This document shows positions 60,287-64,000 of a stretch of DNA of 64,000 nucleotides, piece by piece (the stretch's first letter is position 1; the number at the start of each line of letters is the position of its first letter). Both the position numbers and the translations under genes were made by a program. A model generated the notes under the pieces. The model was not told the origin of the DNA. It saw only the letters and a program-made list of their open reading frames with translations, and searched no databases. Location: NCBI GenBank assembly GCA_963942565.1, contig OZ012699.1:1091772-1155771 (forward strand), read 5' to 3'. The stretch comes from Maea johnstoni (Eukaryota > Annelida > Polychaeta > Spionida > Magelonidae).

Positions 60287-61391
60287 GAAAAACCAATTAC
60301 GTATTACTAGCTGGAACAGTAGAGGCATCACCGCGGCTATCCCTTACCTCAGGTGTCTCTTAGAGGACACAGACATTTTGTCGCTAAGTGAACATTGGTT
60401 GTATAACAATACCTTGTATAAGCTTAAAGAGGTCTGTAATGATTTTCTATGTTATGGGAGAGCCAGCCGTACAGCCTCTGAAGAAAACTACGGCGTACGC
60501 AGGGGGTCCGGTGGCGTAGCTATCTTTTGGAGAAAGAGTATATCAGGTATCTCCCCCCTTTTAAATATTAACCACGATAGAGTATGTGGAGTCAGGATAC
60601 AGACCTATGACAGTTCTATTATTAATATTCTATCTATCTATATGCCGGCCGCAGGATCTTGCGAAGACCTAAGCACTATCCTGGACGAGCTATCATGCAT
60701 AGTGGAATCCCTTGAAGACGGTGCGGCTAATATCATAACTGGGGATTTTAATGGGGATATTGGTAGAGAGGGCGGCCCTAGAGGTCACAGATCTGCGAAA
60801 AGAGCAGGACGCGAAGTTTTAAAATTTATGAATAAATATGAGTATATAGCAGCTAATCTCTTGAGTAAAGCAAGCGGTGCTATAGACACTTTCACATGCC
60901 ATAACGGGTCGTCTACCCTTGACTATGCCCTAATAGCTAGAGCTTATACCGATAGCATAATCTCCTGCTATACCTGTCCCGACCACCCTCTTAACACCTC
61001 TGATCATTTCCCGGTGAAAACCACGGTGAAAGTCCAAAATTTCCCAAGGAGTGTTGAGTGTGATAAAAGCCAATCTAAGCTCAGGTGGGATAAAGTCTCC
61101 CCCGCTGGTATTTTGGAGCTGTATGGGAACCCACTGTCTATTACATTGAATAATCTTATAGATGCTGGTCTTGATGACGCCACAACACCCAACGAGATAG
61201 ATCAGGCTTTTGATGATATAGTGGAATGCATTCACCACGCCACCATTAACCTCCCCAGGTCTAAATATGTAGGGCATTTGAAACCTTTCTGGAACAATGA
61301 ACTATCCCAGCAGAAAAAGGATAAGATGTATTGGTCGATATATGGAAAAGACAAGGTAGATCACGTGATGATAATGATCCGGTTAGAATAA
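60267..61391 (+). CDS. LINE endonuclease ORF (APE-type), 374 codons
   Basis: Exonuclease-endonuclease-phosphatase fold that nicks target DNA. Motifs in order: ITSWNSRGI (13-21), LSEHW (40-44, catalytic Glu), SIYMPAAG (123-130), ITGDFNGD (157-164), STLDYAL (216-222) and TSDHFPV (244-250, catalytic Asp-His). All key residues are present. The linker after it (KPFWNNELSQQKKD) is typical of the EN-RT junction. The frame then closes at 61391, while the RT continues in another frame that overlaps it from 61325. Confidence 0.92.
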   Translation: MKRENLKKNQLRITSWNSRGITAAIPYLRCLLEDTDILSLSEHWLYNNTLYKLKEVCNDFLCYGRASRTASEENYGVRRGSGGVAIFWRKSISGISPLLNINHDRVCGVRIQTYDSSIINILSIYMPAAGSCEDLSTILDELSCIVESLEDGAANIITGDFNGDIGREGGPRGHRSAKRAGREVLKFMNKYEYIAANLLSKASGAIDTFTCHNGSSTLDYALIARAYTDSIISCYTCPDHPLNTSDHFPVKTTVKVQNFPRSVECDKSQSKLRWDKVSPAGILELYGNPLSITLNNLIDAGLDDATTPNEIDQAFDDIVECIHHATINLPRSKYVGHLKPFWNNELSQQKKDKMYWSIYGKDKVDHVMIMIRLE

Positions 61392-63772
61392 GGATGAAAA
61401 ACTCTAAGAAAACCTTTCATAAAACTATTAGAAGGCTTAGTCGGGAATACGACAACAATACTATTGCCGAAGCGGCTAATTCCGCAGAGATAGATAGGGA
61501 TAGATTCTGGCGTGTCTTTAGGAGGATGAAGGGCACCTCAGGCAGCAAAGTACATGCAGTCAAAAACCAACAAAAACAAGTGGTATATGACATTGGGTCA
61601 GTACTGGATGTCTGGCGTATCCATTTCAGCAACCTAAGCACCCCAAAAGAATCTCCAAATTATGACCAGGATCATTATGACCATGTGACTAGACAGGTGA
61701 GAGAATGGCAAAACGGTGTAGAACCAAGTGAGTTTTTAGAAATCCCCTTTACTCCGAAAGAAATAGGTGACTCCATCATGAAGCTACATCTCAGGAAGGC
61801 GCCTGGGCATGATGGAGTAACCGCTGAACATCTAAGGTACGAAGGTCATGTGTTATGTCAAACTCTTTGCTATCTTTTTAATGCGTGCGTGAGAGCAGAG
61901 TATGTCCCCTCTAATTTTAGGAAAGGAATACAAATTCCATTATATAAAGGAAAAAATACTTGCCCCCTAGACCCTGATAATTACAGGGGCATTACTCTGC
62001 TCTCGAGTTTTAATAAACTCTTTGAAATGGTAATATGGCGAAGAATAGAGACCTGGTGGGTTAATGACCGTGTAATCACGGAGTTACAGGGGGCTTGTCG
62101 GAGGGGCAGCTCATGTATTCACACTGCTCTCACACTGCAGGAAACAATAGCAACGCAGTGTGAGAGAGGAAAAAAGGTCTTCGTTGCGTTCTTTGACGTA
62201 TCGAAGGCCTTTGATTCGGTGTGGATAGATGGGCTGTTCTTCCAATTACATGAATTGGGCATTAAGGGTTCCCTATGGCGATTACTATATAGGGGATACC
62301 TGAATTTTTCTTGTCGAGTCCGTATCGGTGACAGAACCTCCCTTCCCTATCCAATGATGTGTGGAATTCATCAGGGGGGGTTCTTGTCACTGATAAAGTA
62401 TATTGCTTTTGTAAATTCCTTACTTCTAGAGCTTAAAGATTCCAACCTCTGTTGTGCTATTGAGAGGGTGCAGACGACCCCACTAGGCTATGCAGATGAT
62501 CTGGCCACCTGCACCCTCTCTGGGCATAAGATGCACAGTGTTATGAGTATAGTGGAGAGACATGGCCGCACTTGGAGGTATTCTTTTAATGCCAAAAAGA
62601 GTGCGGTCATGGTCTTTGGCGAGACCCCAAGGGAGACCGAAATTGGTAGAAAAAATAGGATGTTTAAACTAGGTACTAATAGGGTAAAAGAGGTCCCCTA
62701 TTATGACCACGTAGGAGTTAAGATTTGTTTAAAAGGTGACTTTCATGTTCGTACAGCCGAAAAGGTTAAAAAAGCACGAACCACCTTGAATATGGCTACT
62801 TGTATGGGTATTAGGAAAGGGGGGCTTAATTTGTCCACCTGCTGTATGATTTTTTGGACGGTGGTAATGCCCACTTTATGTTTCGGATGTGAGCTATGGA
62901 TTATAAAAAATAAAGATATGCACCTTCTACAGAGCTTTCAGAGATATTCGGCTAGAAGACTTCAGAGATTGCATCCCAGATCCCTGAACTCCACTAGCAG
63001 AATATGCCTGGGTTGGATAGATATATTATTGTATATTATGGCAAAGAAAGCCTTATTCATAAGAACGATTTTTGTTATGAAAGATTACATCCCTATTAAA
63101 AGCGTATTGATACATAGAGTATCTAATATGAGAGAGGACATAATTCCAAATTCCTATGACAGTCCCATGATCGACATTATTAATGCAACAATTTTCTTAG
63201 GTTTATTTCCGCAAGTACAACAAATGGCTAATGGTACTATAACTAGCAAGGAGGCTTGGAAAAAAGCGGTATGGGCTAGAGCCTGGGCTATAGAACAAGA
63301 ACAATACGATAATGCTCCAGCTAACCAGGTCGGACTAATAAGAGGAGTGTTGAACACTCCTGCATATAGTATCTGGTGGCAGATGTCAGATTTAAACCAT
63401 GCTATTATGAAAAGATGTGAGACTATGGTAAAACTACTGTGTAAAGCTTCTTTCCTTAAGGATGACGATTGTCGACTTAAGAAAAAAAACCTAGGGGCTA
63501 GGATGTGCACCAGGTGCGAACTGGGTGCTCTAGAGAATGTGGAGCATATGGTGATGCAGTGTCCAGCCAATGATGACAATAGATTTCTCCTTTATAACGG
63601 GATAAATGGAATAGCACCTAATATAGAACCAGAGAACTTTCTCAATGTCGTGATGGGCAAATTTATTGATGACTGGGATTTCGAACAAATGGTGCCAATT
63701 TGGGAAATATCAGTGGTATATGTGGTGAATATGTACTACGATAGCCTAAGGGCTAGGCAGGGTATAGGTTAA
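61331..63772 (+). CDS. LINE reverse transcriptase ORF, ~813 codons
   Basis: RT of a non-LTR element. KAPGHDGVTAEHL (156-168), NYRGITLLSSFNKLFE (217-232), motif A FFDVSKAFD (287-295), motif B GIHQGG (345-350), motif C YADD (387-390), thumb region, and a terminal zinc knuckle CTRCELGALENVEHMVMQC (726-744). No ATG opens the frame; the stated start is a TTG just after an in-frame TAA. It therefore depends on the endonuclease frame, by frameshifting or because of a single-base indel in this copy. The stop TAA is part of GGTTAACCCTTTC. Confidence 0.92.
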   Translation: MVDIWKRQGRSRDDNDPVRIRMKNSKKTFHKTIRRLSREYDNNTIAEAANSAEIDRDRFWRVFRRMKGTSGSKVHAVKNQQKQVVYDIGSVLDVWRIHFSNLSTPKESPNYDQDHYDHVTRQVREWQNGVEPSEFLEIPFTPKEIGDSIMKLHLRKAPGHDGVTAEHLRYEGHVLCQTLCYLFNACVRAEYVPSNFRKGIQIPLYKGKNTCPLDPDNYRGITLLSSFNKLFEMVIWRRIETWWVNDRVITELQGACRRGSSCIHTALTLQETIATQCERGKKVFVAFFDVSKAFDSVWIDGLFFQLHELGIKGSLWRLLYRGYLNFSCRVRIGDRTSLPYPMMCGIHQGGFLSLIKYIAFVNSLLLELKDSNLCCAIERVQTTPLGYADDLATCTLSGHKMHSVMSIVERHGRTWRYSFNAKKSAVMVFGETPRETEIGRKNRMFKLGTNRVKEVPYYDHVGVKICLKGDFHVRTAEKVKKARTTLNMATCMGIRKGGLNLSTCCMIFWTVVMPTLCFGCELWIIKNKDMHLLQSFQRYSARRLQRLHPRSLNSTSRICLGWIDILLYIMAKKALFIRTIFVMKDYIPIKSVLIHRVSNMREDIIPNSYDSPMIDIINATIFLGLFPQVQQMANGTITSKEAWKKAVWARAWAIEQEQYDNAPANQVGLIRGVLNTPAYSIWWQMSDLNHAIMKRCETMVKLLCKASFLKDDDCRLKKKNLGARMCTRCELGALENVEHMVMQCPANDDNRFLLYNGINGIAPNIEPENFLNVVMGKFIDDWDFEQMVPIWEISVVYVVNMYYDSLRARQGIG

Positions 63773-64000
63773 CCCTTTCACGTACACCCTATATCACGAC
63801 GTTATGTCGATAAATGGAATATAATTTATATAGACTCAATCTCCTTAATGGGTATTTTTTACAGAGTAAAAATTTATCTATAGTCTATAACCTCTAATGG
63901 AACAAGTCGCTTTATGCAGTTCCTTTGTTTTTGTTTTTCGTTACCCTAATCTTATGTGTTAATTTTTCTGGTTATTTAATTACTGTTTCTTCAGAGTATA

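Larger units (their letters stand above)
55972..63772 (+). mobile_element. Long APE-type LINE with five consecutive ORFs
   Basis: Non-LTR retrotransposon of at least 7.8 kb on the plus strand. The order is ORF1a, ORF1b (RNA-binding type), a hydrophobic ORF, endonuclease, reverse transcriptase. Nearly the whole element is open, so the copy is young. Catalytic motifs of both enzymes are present and the terminal zinc-knuckle (CX2CX8HX4C) is intact. No LTRs are seen. The 5' limit is not clear (between about 55.6 and 55.97 kb) and the 3' UTR probably runs past the window end, since no tail is seen by 64000. The RT resembles the CR1/L2/Jockey group; the clade is not assigned. Confidence 0.9.

Overview
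The window is nuclear DNA of an animal. Two conserved metazoan genes, DNAJB11 and MCRS1, are split by many GT-AG introns of about 0.3-3.3 kb. Two glycosyltransferase-type genes follow, and the rest is AT-rich and crowded with small DNA transposons (MITEs), a tRNA-derived SINE, LINE copies and long (TA)n, (CT)n, (TAA)n and (CTA)n tracts. Gene content and repeat style suggest a marine invertebrate, perhaps a deuterostome such as an echinoderm, hemichordate or lancelet. That placement is a guess; no lineage-diagnostic sequence was recognised.

Layout. 1-5.0 kb is repeats only. 5.0-16.9 kb is a complete DNAJB11 (ER Hsp40 co-chaperone, ERdj3) on the minus strand: nine coding exons, predicted product 360 aa, plus a possible 54-nt in-frame acidic cassette exon. 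16.9-18.5 kb is the divergent intergenic/promoter region, carrying a 655-bp TIR transposon with perfect 8-bp target duplications. 18.5-32.8 kb is a complete MCRS1 (FHA-domain microspherule protein) on the plus strand: twelve coding exons, 485 aa. Its 3' UTR contains two SINEs in opposite orientation. 35.4-36.6 kb is a LicD/fukutin-like membrane protein on the minus strand whose upstream intron is filled by a 0.7-kb microsatellite. 37-48 kb is repeats and microsatellites with two LINE remnants. 48.1-49.4 kb is a GT31 beta-1,3-galactosyltransferase-like gene on the plus strand with an internal 51-residue tandem duplication. The 3' end of that gene is itself tandemly duplicated downstream, and the two copies are distinguished by two transposon insertions, each with a readable empty site in the other copy. 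49.9-55.9 kb is repeats.

56.0-63.8 kb is a long, recent-looking non-LTR retrotransposon with an unusual compact layout. ORF1a (555 aa, coiled coil) overlaps ORF1b (404 aa, basic, RRM-like C-terminus) by ATGA. A 453-aa, cysteine-rich, strongly hydrophobic ORF follows. It overlaps by 20 nt an APE-type endonuclease ORF, which in turn overlaps a reverse transcriptase ORF in another frame. A diverged 3' piece of the same family lies at 44.8-45.3 kb. The extra hydrophobic ORF is the least expected coding feature in the window.

DNAJB11 and MCRS1 are functionally unrelated but share a divergent promoter region. Both carry tandem duplications of an exon edge with a period of 196-197 bp.
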